Positions 22,918-34,400 of a DNA stretch of 64,000 nucleotides are shown here, piece by piece. The notes beneath the pieces were generated by a model, which ran no database searches, had not been told where the DNA came from, and saw nothing but the letters and a program-made list of their open reading frames with translations. Origin of the DNA: Jacaranda mimosifolia (taxonomy: Eukaryota > Streptophyta > Magnoliopsida > Lamiales > Bignoniaceae); contig CM032125.1 of the NCBI GenBank assembly GCA_018894105.1, positions 33,155,032 to 33,219,031 on the forward strand, read 5' to 3'. Positions within the stretch are counted from its first letter, which is position 1, and the number at the start of each line of letters is the position of its first letter. A program made the translations under genes and the position numbers.

Positions 22918-25700
22918 GATAGAGTATAGATTACGGAAATACTAACCTTACGAGGCATATTCATGTGCCATGCACAAATAAATTGGATTGTCAGAGATTA
23001 TTGGGTGATTCTCATTTGCATTTGATTTGAGTACTTATACATTATTTGCGCCAAATGAGATGGATTTGGATCCTAAGGTGTAACAGCTAGCAATGGCATT
23101 CAAGAGCATTTGCATGGGGAATTGAGAAGTACTTGCTATATGTGGAACTGCAATGATTCAAATTAAAAATATTAGTTGATTCGGCTTGTAATTTTGGGAA
23201 TATCATTCGTTTTAGGCAGGCAACATTTTGTTCAGGCATGTAATTTTGTTAGCGAAGCTATGAAGTAGCACAGACAATAATAACTCCTGAGAATTTGGTT
23301 GTTAGGGAAAATGAAATTTGAAAGCTTTTTTAAGGTATTTTGAGAATTCCAAACTATTCATGAATCTAATCAAAATAATTTTGACGAGTTTCAAGAAGGG
23401 AATTTCCCATTATCTAGCTAATCAGAAAATTATTAGTTTAAATTTAAAATCATACTATTAAATATTACTAAGAAGAAAAGAGAAAAATGAAGGATAAGGT
23501 TAACAGACAAAGACTATGGGAATGTTTGTTTATGTTTTTTGTTTAATTTTAATATGCGTTTTGGAAGAATGAATTATTGAAGAATGTAAAAATTATTTTT
23601 TGGTATTTTTGTTTATATTTTGGGGAAGATATTTTTTATTGTAGCAATCAAATTAATACTTTTTTGTTGGGTTTTTGGGGAGTAAAATGGAATTGAGTGA
23701 TTTTTTTTAATGTTAGAATAATAATAGAATATTATATATATAATATGTATGTATATATTGGAGAATTGTGTTTTGGAGGAAAAATAGAAATATGTTTGGT
23801 TATATTTTTCCAAAACAATATTGTTTCAAAAAAACATAACTAAGGGATGTCTACGGTGAGGTAATGTTGTATTTCACTCATATGAGATATCTTCTAATTA
23901 AATGACACGTATCTTTTACAACAAGTTGTTGTTAATTTCACAACAAATTATTGTTTTGCATTTTAAATTCTTAATACATTTAATTCTTGGTAAATGTATT
24001 CCCAAAAAAGTTCAAATAAAAATCTATTATCTTAAATAACCTAATTTTAAAAATTTTGAGTTATATACTCTATATTGTTAAATAATAAATATGTCCAAAA
24101 TAATTTGAATAAATTAATTAATTAATTTATTAATTAAGATATAAAATTTTAAAAAAATAAAAGTCTAAAAATATCGTTCTACAATATAATTTTAACAATT
24201 TTAACTCATATACTCAATAATATTAGATAGACGTATTTAAAATAATTTAACTAAATTTAGTTAATAAGTAAAAAAATTTAAAGTAAGAAAATTTTAAGTT
24301 TATTATTTTAGATAATATAATTTTATGTTACATACTTAATAATATTAATAATTAAATATATTTAACTTAATTAATTTTATTTTTAATTAAAAAGTAAATA
24401 AATAAATAAATAAATTATCTTTCTTAAAAACTGCAACCACCCCACCAGTACCCCCACCCAGTTAACCACACTGCCACAATCAGCTCCCCTGGGAGGCCAA
24501 GGAAGCAGGATTTGTGGGTTATGGGGGTTAGGGTGGGTTATGTACTTATGTTTGTAAATATACATATATATATATATATGTACCTAAAGGTATCTAATGT
24601 ACGTATTTATATATATATATATATTATATATAATACGCCCCCCCCCCCCCAACACACACACATATGCATATTTATATATGTACATATGCAAATTTTTTGA
24701 ATATAGTTTTAATAAAGAGCAATTTTGTTATTTATTATTTGTGTTTTTTTTATTCATAGAATTTAACTAATATGAAAATAAATTTTCTAAATAATATTAA
24801 ATATAAATATGGATTCCTATTAGCCAATACATTAATAATACCTAGAACTTTGACTGAGAATAAATTATGACACACTTTCTAAAATAACTTGCTAACATAA
24901 TTTTTTTTAAGTATATTAATGTATATCATATTTATATATTTGACAATTCTATTAAAAATTCAATCAATTTGTTATTGATCTAAAAAAAAATACATCGAAA
25001 GATATTGAAATATAATATATGTTAAAACTAAAAGATAATATATAGAAGTATAATAAATAAAATATGTCAATCTTATGTTTTATGTGTTTAATAATAAAAA
25101 AGCATTTAAAAAAATCCAATTAAATAGGCAGAAAATATATATGGAGCCATTTAGTGGGATGAAACTCCAAATAAATAAAATTTTATTATTGATAGCAATT
25201 ATTTTACTATAATACATTCACAACACATAAACAAAATATATCATCAGTTGTTTGTATAAGTAGCAGGTTAAATGTACTTTATTATGTTGCCAACTAATCA
25301 TAAAAAAGAATAATATAATTTCACATTTTAAATTCAAAGGTTCAAATTAAATGCATATATACATCCTTCACATAAGATATGTACAGTCATGACTGCATCA
25401 CAAACTATTCTACATAACTAAACAAAGCCTATGTAATGCATAATTAAACAAAGACAATTACTATCACAAGAACATAGTTTTGTCTATACTAATTTTATCT
25501 AAAAAAAATTCTTTTGTATGGCAAATGACTACATGACTTCAAGAAAATCTACTTTTTGCTATGCAAATTGACACAGGTATGCAGTTTGAAGGGTGAAAAA
25601 TATCAAAACAATTTTGGTTTCAGGGGGCAAAATGTAAATTGAGTGTTTCTCAAGGGTGCAAATGCAATTAGCATAAAAACCCGTAGAAGAGGCTCCGGAA
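22918..25700. other. AT-rich intergenic DNA, no gene seen
   Basis: Holds (TA)n/(AC)n runs at 24560-24665 with a ten-base C run near 24640. The stretch at 23515-23830 is rich in TTTGTTTATGTTTT-like words resembling insertions elsewhere in the window (37601-38012, 60905-61200). I found no coding region and no RNA gene. Confidence 0.6.
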
Positions 25701-25725
25701 TTACAGATTTTGAAAACCGAAACCA

Positions 25726-25736
25726 TTTAACGGCTA
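25726..25736 (+). promoter_or_regulatory. MSA-like mitotic element upstream of the kinesin gene
   Basis: TTTAACGGCTA matches the MSA consensus YCYAACGGYYA at ten of eleven positions and lies about 110 bp before the kinesin ATG. MSA elements bind three-repeat MYB factors and drive G2/M expression of mitotic kinesins in plants. Function here is inferred. Confidence 0.5.
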
Positions 25737-25847
25737 CTTTCCTCCACCACCATTATTCTCATATCCGCTCCTTTCTCACCCACTGACCACCCAAATTTCT
25801 CGACGAATTTCCAAACCCAAAACTTCTCTTCGTCGGTTGTTCCTCTA

Positions 25848-28800
25848 ATGGCAGACGCCAACAGTGTAAGTGCCTATAGGTTCTGTGACACATCTAGAAA
25901 AGTTCGAATAATCGGGAAAATCAGGGGTTACACTGACAAAGAATCTGAATCCTTGAGCCAAGATTCGAAGCCGTGGATCACTGTCAAAAAGCCTCAAGTA
26001 AATGGCTCATCTGAAAAATTTAAAGTTTTCTTCGAGACTCAATCCACCTGGTAATTTCGTCTTATAGTCGCATTATTGTTCGTATTTTCATTTGATTCTC
26101 CGATTGCCGAAATGGGATTTTGAGTTAGCTGTTTTTTAGCAACTTTTGGACTTCTTGCCCAAATTTCTGCTTGATATGAAGGGCTGCACTGCGAATTTTC
26201 TTGATTTGTGTGAAATTTTTACTTTGTTTTTCGTATTGATTTTCAAGTTTCTTAGTGGTATTATTTTCTTTACTTTACCTGGTATTGTTTTCTTGAAATT
26301 TAGAAATTGAATTTGCGGATGGTGATAGCGCATGTCAACTTTGTGCTGCAAGGAAATAGCAGAGAATCTCAGTTGACTGGGCTTTAGGATTTCTTGTTTT
26401 CTTCGAGGGATTTTTAAGATATGGTATTCGTTGCCCTGAGTTTTATGAAGAGTTGGTTTCTGAATAGGATTTGAATGCATGAATGCAAATAAATTTGTGA
26501 ATTTTCTACGTTAGTTGTGAAAAAGATAGCTAAATTGATTAATAGGAATATTCTCGTCATTTGGATGTTTTACGTTATTTAATTGAGCAACTAGAGTACG
26601 TAGGAAAAGAAAACATTGGTTAAATTCAAGTTTGACTCTCAATTTTACTGTGTTAAGTGTGATTGATTTGCTGGACCATATCTCAGTCACAGGGATGGGT
26701 ATGAACTGGACTATTGCTATGAACAAGATGAAGAAATAAGCGAGATATACTCAAGAGATATAAAACCCCTGATTTTAGAGGTTTTTGATGGCCAAAATGC
26801 ATCCATCATTGCTCTTGGGGCAAGACGAAGTGGCAAAACTTATAATACCCAGGTTTTTTTTTCTTTTCTCTGATCTATTTTCTCTATATGGATTCACATT
26901 TTCATTCGGGGAGAGGTACATGCATGCTCAGCTTCCTACTGATTGCAGGGTTCTCCAGAGAAACCAGGTTTAGCAGTGATGGCAATGTCCGAAATCCTTT
27001 CAAAAGCAAGAGAATTAGGGAAGTCAGTTTCAGTGTCCCTATATGAGCTGACACAAGACCAGGCTTATGATCTTTTAAATCCTAAACATCCTGCGGTCCA
27101 AGTGCTAGAAGACGCTCAAGGCAAAATCAACCTCAAAGGGCTTTCTCAGGCAAGGAAATATGATTGTGTTTCACCAAACAAATAGAATTTTCTGTAAGTA
27201 GAAGGGTTATGTTTTTTCGTCATTTTTTGTTACTTACTCTGGTTCGTAATGTCTTTTCTAGGTCCCCGTGAAATCTATTACAGAATTTCATAATATGTAC
27301 TTTAGTCAGGGCGGTTCACATAATACTCAAAAAATACCAGCGGATCAGCCACGCAACCACAAGGGCTTGATGGTGCATATATCATCTGAAGACAACACGC
27401 TGAGAACCAAGCTCGCTAACAAGATTAATTTTGTTGATTTAGCAGGTTTTTAACTTGCCGAATCCTCAACTACATTTTGATATCATATTTATACTTCTAA
27501 TGACTTCAGTGATTATTTACTTACTTTGTATGTGGCGCCATCTTATAGGCTATGAGGATCCTAGAAAAAGTAGCAGAGATGGGATTACACCTGCTGAGAG
27601 TAATAGGATTAATAAGTCGCTATATGCGTTATTGAATGTTGTTAGTGCCATTAATGCCAATGAGATCCGAGTGCCATATCGAGAAAGTAAACTCACACGA
27701 ATTTTACAAGACTCCCTTGGTGGCACGAGTCATGTACTGCTCCTCACTTGCTTGGTATGGCTCTTTGGAATTTTACTAGCTGTATTTGAATCAAACATTT
27801 GTTTATAAATGCTAAACTCGTTTATAACCTAAAACGTATTGTAATCTTTTCTTGTTCTTCTACTGGATTCAGAATCCTTCTTTTTGCCAAGACTCTCTCA
27901 GCTCAATAAGTTTAGTTTCCCGGGCTTGTCGATGCACCAAGCAAGTATTGACAGACACTACTAATAGAAGTCAAAATTCAGCAAAACTGAAGGCGCTTTC
28001 ATCATTAAAAAGTGGGAAAACGATGTCCGCTTCCTTGAGTGTGAAAAAGCAGATCGGCTGCAGTCAGCTCTTTTCTGCAAAGAAGGCTAGTTGCAACTTG
28101 AAGGGAAGGTAAAACTACTTTTCCTGGGTTAAGCTTGAATTTCTTTTGATATTTCTTTACCTATTTTCCTTTCAGGAAACTCTTCGATGAAGACAAAATC
28201 GTCAATTCTAAGCAGGTACCATGCCTTAAATCATCCAATTTATCAAGTAGATGTTGTTGTTTTTTCCTCAACGTTTCTCTTTTCTGTATGTGGATAACAT
28301 ATTATGTCATGATGGAGTTGATGATTTCACTTTACTGCCTCAAAGAGGCACGTGGTTCATCCAACTATAGATTAATTAAAATTAAAATGCAGTTGAGATG
28401 CCAGTCTGAAGATACTTCAGCCCACAAGTCCAAAATTCTTCCAGATTTTGCTTTAGTTGTTGCACCATTTTCATTGGAAGAGGTAGGCAAGCTCTTCATA
28501 AATTTGTATCTGTGATAGTTTCACATAAATGTCAATAGTATCTTCTTAAATTGTAATGTCATTGTAAATACTGCAGACTTCACAGGATAAATCTACTTCA
28601 GAATGCAGTTCAACAGCAGAGCATGCTGAAGAAGTAAATTTTGAAGGACCTAAATCTCAATCAATGTCTACGTTTCAGCTCACTTGGTTGCCAGGTGCCC
28701 ATAAAGACGATGATACTACCATGACAAAATTGGTAAGCAGTTTTCATGTCAAATGAAGTAAAAACAAAATAATCAAATATTACTTTTATGTTAGAGCATT

Positions 28801-29989
28801 ATAAGTTAGCTTTTAATTGTAGTTTTGGATACTTCAGCAATATCTATCCATAAGAATTATGTAATGATTTGTCAGGATGTTTCTCCTCATAGTGAGATCT
28901 ATCCCCTTGGAGCTATTCCTGGTGCTAATTCAGATGCAAAAGTTGAAATGCACTTTGAAGCAGGTGCTACAACTTAACCCCAAAAATATATTTTCCTGTA
29001 ACTACTAATTGTTCTGTTATTGACCTTACTCATTAATCAGGTGAGGAGAACAACTCATCACTCAAGAAAGACGGCGGATCTCCACTACTTAGTGAAAGAA
29101 TCCGAGAAATATCTAACAACTTAAAGGCACTATGTGCATCAACTCCATTAACGATTAAGATGCCAGAGGAGGCCGTTGCACCATATGGCGGTCAAGTATG
29201 CTATAATGACATTGTGGAACCAAAAACCCCAGCAATGGAACTTAATGGTGCGAGATATTGTAGTCCTCCTGGGTGTACTTTTAGCAACCGCAGTACTGGG
29301 TTGAAGGTTTGTGATGCTATAACATATCTTCATATGATTTTTTTTTTTTATAGTTTTATTTTTCTGATTAAGTATTTCCTCTTGATGGCAGCATTCTCTT
29401 GTTCAAGAGTACCTTAACTTTTTGAATTCTGCCAACAAGTAAGTGTTCTAAACTAGTTATGTTAGTAATGTTTGTCTAGTATAATGCTTAAAGTTGTTAA
29501 ACATTTTTTTTTTTTTTTCCTTTTTGTCCTTATTTATGCAGGGAAGAGCTGAAAAGTCTGAAGGTATATCAATCTTTTCAATTCTTAAACTATACTGACA
29601 TCCTTCTTGACCAATGAAATCTCATATTATGAGTTGATCAACAGGGTATTGGAGAGAAAAGAGCTACATATATTCTTGACCTTCGCGAAGAATATCCTGA
29701 ACCATTCAAGAGTGTAAGGATCTTTGTTTTACAGTACTAATCATTTTCTAATGTTAATTGCCTTTTTGGGTCTCATTTTTTTCCAATATTTTGCTCCACA
29801 GCTTGATGATTTGCAGGATATTGGCCTTTCAGCAAAACAGGTACATTATCAAATGTTGCTTTCTCCACTGATCATTTTTTACCTTCAGTTTATAAATTCT
29901 TAACTTTATTTGCATTTACGTTTCTTTTTTGTTTTATTATGCAGATCAAAGGCATGTTGAAACAGGTGGCTGGAGATCTTTTCAACTAG
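25848..29989 (+). CDS. KIN-10 (Kid-like) kinesin with C-terminal helix-hairpin-helix
   Basis: Microtubule motor of the plant KIN-10 / chromokinesin group. Sixteen exons: 25848-26050, 26687-26852, 26949-27149, 27262-27445, 27549-27754, 27873-28108, 28176-28215, 28393-28482, 28577-28732, 28876-28963, 29041-29306, 29392-29438, 29542-29563, 29645-29713, 29802-29840 and 29945-29989. They sum to 2058 nt with consistent phase, 685 aa. Motor: P-loop GARRSGKT (112-119), switch II DLAGYE, and VPYRESKLTRILQDSLGG. The switch I SSR motif is degenerate (PRNHKGLM). The C-terminal region IGEKRATYILDLRE...LQDIGLSAKQIKGML is a helix-hairpin-helix fold as in Kid, suggesting DNA or chromatin binding. The linker is Ser/Lys-rich. 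Intron 3 begins with GC (CAG then GCAAGG). An MSA-like motif in the promoter fits mitotic expression. Assignment to KIN-10B or KIN-10C is not attempted. Confidence 0.93.
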
Positions 29990-30262
29990 ATAAACTTGAA
30001 ACTCATCCTGGCAACTTCAAGTTGCTTATTCATACATAATATATTCTGATTTATGTATGTTTGTAATAGAGTGCTTTGCTGGAATCTGTATGATCTACAC
30101 TCCATGTGTAGACTCCCCACCCCGCGTTTCTTAATTGTATGCATGTGTAGTTCTTCAAAACTATATATGTCCACCTGTGTTTCTTATAATACAGTTTGCT
30201 GGTAATTCATATGATTGAGGGGTTATAATTCTTTTATGTTTAGATAGTGTTGTTGTTGTTGT

Positions 30263-30299
<37 letters not shown>

Positions 30300-31446
30300 A
30301 ACAATCATATATGAATTAAGTTTTTTAGAGTGAATAGGGAAAGATTTGATTGCAGAGCAAAATGCTCTTGACTGCAAACTTGTAGGGAAGAATTGAGCTT
30401 ATCAGAAAGTTGACTACTAAAAGGCAACAATTCTTGGCTGTTGAATTTTTGTTATATTTAAAATTTTATCGCAGGTTTTGTTTTCTAACCTGACCGAGGA
30501 AATTTCAGCAGGTTGTCCAACCTCTTGTTGACATATTTAACGGCCAAATGAGAATTTAATTGTACACCAGTGGAACAAGATTAATTCAAAAGTAAACTGA
30601 TTTGTATATAGCATTTAAAGTCAGCCATACTTTACTTGTAAACGTACAAAAACAAGATGAATGACTTACAAAAGGATAAGCATTGATTACATTAAATGAA
30701 AAATTTATCTTTTAAAATGGATTTGAATACGCGCTTTATGGAAAAAAGCAACATTGTATCGAAAAACCACTTCATATAAATACACGAAAAGAATTTGAAA
30801 AGTGTCAAAATTTACAAATAATTTTTTTTTTTTTTTGTGCTTTTTGTGAAGAGAAGAAAAAGTTCAGCAATATTTTATTTAGACATTAGGATTCTCCACC
30901 AAGATCAATAAATAAAACGCAAAAATTGAGTGTATAATTAATTTCATGATATCATTATTATATTTGTATGTGTGAGGTTTGGGTTTGAATTCTCACAAGC
31001 GTGTTGTTTGGGTTCGAATTCTTCAAAGCTTTTGACATGCGAGTGTAAATATAGAAAAATAAATAGAAAAAATGAATGGAAAGCACGGAGAAAAAACAAA
31101 AAGGAAAACAAACAAGAAAAGGGAAAAGAAAAAAGTTAGTTGTGGCCTCGTGGGAAAAGAAAGTGAAAGAAACCAAATTCTTTGGAATTTGAAACTTTCT
31201 CCTTTAAAGTTTTCCTCAGTCTTTTTCCTTAATGAAAATAATTACTTCGTTGATCATTTCTGTGCAAAACGCCACACGTAGTGGGCAAAAACGTTCTTCT
31301 TGTCAAAATCAATAGAAAAGTGGGCCGCTCAGACCACTAATTTTTCTTTTCCTATCGGACAAAGATCGCGTAGAACTCCCTTCACCGTATAATCTTCTTC
31401 ACACGCTCGTCAAAATCAAAGACATTGATGAGCTTGTGATTGGGGG
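29990..31446. other. Intergenic region between kinesin and U-box protein genes
   Basis: Contains the kinesin 3' untranslated region, a (TGT)n/(TG)n microsatellite at 30247-30298, AT-rich DNA, and the promoter and leader of the downstream gene (about 31280-31446). No additional gene recognised. Confidence 0.6.
30247..30298. repeat. (TTG)n-(TG)n microsatellite
   Basis: Six TTG units run into about sixteen TG units. Confidence 0.95.
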
Positions 31447-34400
31447 ATGCAAGGGGAGATGGGAAGTGAAGGGGAAACCAGTGATTTCAATTTGCCGGTG
31501 TATGTGGCCGTAGGACGGAATTTGAAGGAGGGGAAGTCGCTGCTGACTTGGGCAGTGGAGAATTTTGAGGGGAGAAATATTTGCCTTTTGCATGTTCATC
31601 AGCCTATGAATTTAGTCTCACTCTGTAAGTCCATTAACTTTTTGTTACTCTATTTTTGATCATGTATATGTGACTGTAATTTTTATTTGTTTCTACTCTG
31701 AATTTGATGTGGGAATTCTGGGTAGTTTTTGTTATTGTTGATTAGTGGGTTTTCTGTTTTTCAAACTCCATTGATAACTAATGAATGGATTGGTTTAGGT
31801 TGGTGCTTATCCGTGTTTGTGTGTGGGTGTGTTCTCCACCTATTTTAGGTTCTCTTCTTTGATTGGTATTTGGAAATTGAATGTGATTGTTAGAAGGATC
31901 ATGCTTTCTCAGACCTCCATAATTCTTTGTTATTTACCGTGATTTCCTACGCCTTTTGAGTTCTTTTTCTGTGTAAATTTGTGGTAGCATGCGGGTTTTT
32001 CTGTAGCCTCTTTTTGTAGGATTTAGCATATAGCCTCTTTTTGTAGGATTCAGCATATAGTATTCTGATAGAATTGGTGCAAAATAATGTTTTTGACAGC
32101 TTATAATAAGTGTACATGATGAAAACCTCAAGTAATTTTTACGTTCTGTTTGTTGTACAAGCTGAAATTCTAGTTCCATTAACGTTACTGCCATCCTTAA
32201 TAAACTTTACAACATGAAGGCACTTACTCAAGAATGACAAGGGAAAGGCATGGGTGGCTTATATTGTTCGTTTTAATTTTTATTTATCCATGGCCATTCT
32301 AAGGACATCCATGAGTTTGCATTGATGTTTTAATATGATTGTTATTCTCCAAAACTATTGAAGAACTTTTCACATAGTTGACATTTCAAATAGATTCCTC
32401 TTCTTTCTTCCATTCTAATTGCAGTAAAATAAATATAGCACCAAATCATACTCTGTCTTTGCTTCTTTAAGGATTTCCTATTCTTCTAGTATTGCATATT
32501 TTACTGCATTTCTTATATTCGAGGATTGGGACCATTCATTATTTTGGGTCACATCACCTTTTCTTTCTCATATGTTTCCAGTGAATGGGAAGCTGTCAGC
32601 AAGCAAATTTAAAAATCAGGCAATAAAGGCATGCCAGGAATTTGAACGGTTGAAGATGCAGAAACTTATGAACCAATACCTTCTCTTCCTATCCCAGATG
32701 GGGGTAGCTATTTTCTTCATTTACCCTCTCGCATTCCATAATAACTTTTAAATCAATATAGTACTTCATACATATCCATACAGATATACAAAGCATGGAT
32801 ATCAACTTCTTTCTGTTTGACTTTTAACTTTAGAAATTGTACGTGTGTTTGGCCTTATCTTGTAAAATCCTCAAGCCTTCAAACGTATTCTTTCTACGAA
32901 TAACTATTTAACAATGTTATGAAGTAGTCCACTTGCTGCCTTTGAAAAAGATCAATTGTTTTACACTTCTGCAGAAACAGGCTGATAAAGTTTGGATAGA
33001 AATGAGGAATATTGAGAACGGGATTCTACAACTTATCATTCAACATGGAATAAGATGTCTCATCATGGGAGCTGCGGCTGAGACATTCAACTCAAAGTAC
33101 GCTGTAATTGTTTTCTATTATTTATCACTGAAGTGTCATTGTCTTCTTAGATGATATTTATCTATTCTGCGTGTGTTAACTATTCTAGTGGTATCGAGTT
33201 CCATTCCCTGAATGATGTGATGTGGGATAGCTGCTATCACCTCCATTTCTGTTTTTGGACTAAACAAATTGTCAAAGCAGTATTGCATGACATAGTGAGG
33301 GCAGTTTGAAAGATAAAGAATGGGGAAAGCCTGCAAATTAAAGTATTGCAAACATTTTTATTTCCCTCCCATAGAATGTAACGTGTGACTGCTCTAAATG
33401 TAATAAAAAAATCTTCGTACTTTGTGAATGAAGGGAAGAACGTGTTAAGTTGGTCAGTTTCAAATCAAAAGTTAAAAAAGTTTCAGTAGTGGCTTGCATG
33501 CTGTGAGGTATGAGCTGCATCTTTCCTTGCCTCTGAATAACCAGGACATTTTGGGAATTGAAAATTACTTGGTGGATCAACTTTTCAAATTATCATGTAA
33601 TACAAGTCCAATATATAGTACTAAACTCTAATGCTACTCTGAATAGTGATGACCTTTATTTATTGATATGGATTCATCTAGATTGCAGGAAATTGTCAGA
33701 GGCCAGCTCCAGTAAAGCTATGGTTGTCTGCCAGCAGGCTCCACTGTCATGTCATATTTGGTTTATTTCCAAAGGGTCCCTCTTATACGCAAGGTGTGGC
33801 ATTGTGTTGATTTATAGGCTAACACTTGAATTTTTTGTATGCATTAGAAAAAAATTCAAACACAAAGAGCTTCTTTTTCCTTTTCTCTTTTTTTGTGCCA
33901 GGGGGTGGTGGTGGTGCGGGCGCGGTAGGGGGTGGAGTAGGGTGGAATATATTAATGGGAAAATGTCAAATTTATTCTGCTCTTCTATTATGGAGGTTAA
34001 AATTAGATGTGCATTCCATGATCCCAATATTTTTAAACTTCAAACTCGACAGCCAATTTTTGACCTCCTGATAAATGTGTTGCACTCTCTAAGGTTCGAC
34101 TGGTGTCTAATATCTTTCAAGGAGGCTGAGTGAGTAACCTTGTCTGATTTAAGTACGAGCCGTATAAGAATGATTTGCATCCTCTCAGCCATTGTGCTTG
34201 TACCTTTGTGATATTAGAAAATCAGAGAGAAGATCAAACTAATGTTTGCCCATTGATGTTTTGTATTATAGTTCTGATAAATTTTTGAAGGACTGCTAAT
34301 GTCTCTATGAAGGGCTAGGACATTGTTTCTTTTTGAAGGAGAAAACATCATGGTTTACTAACAAACTTACAATGCATTTCCTTGGTTAGGCCTGCAGGCT

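Noticed and set aside
33558..34133. 191-codon plus-strand ORF
   Set aside because: It is exon 4 of the U-box gene (33689-33793) extended by chance through intron sequence, including a G-rich low-complexity run.
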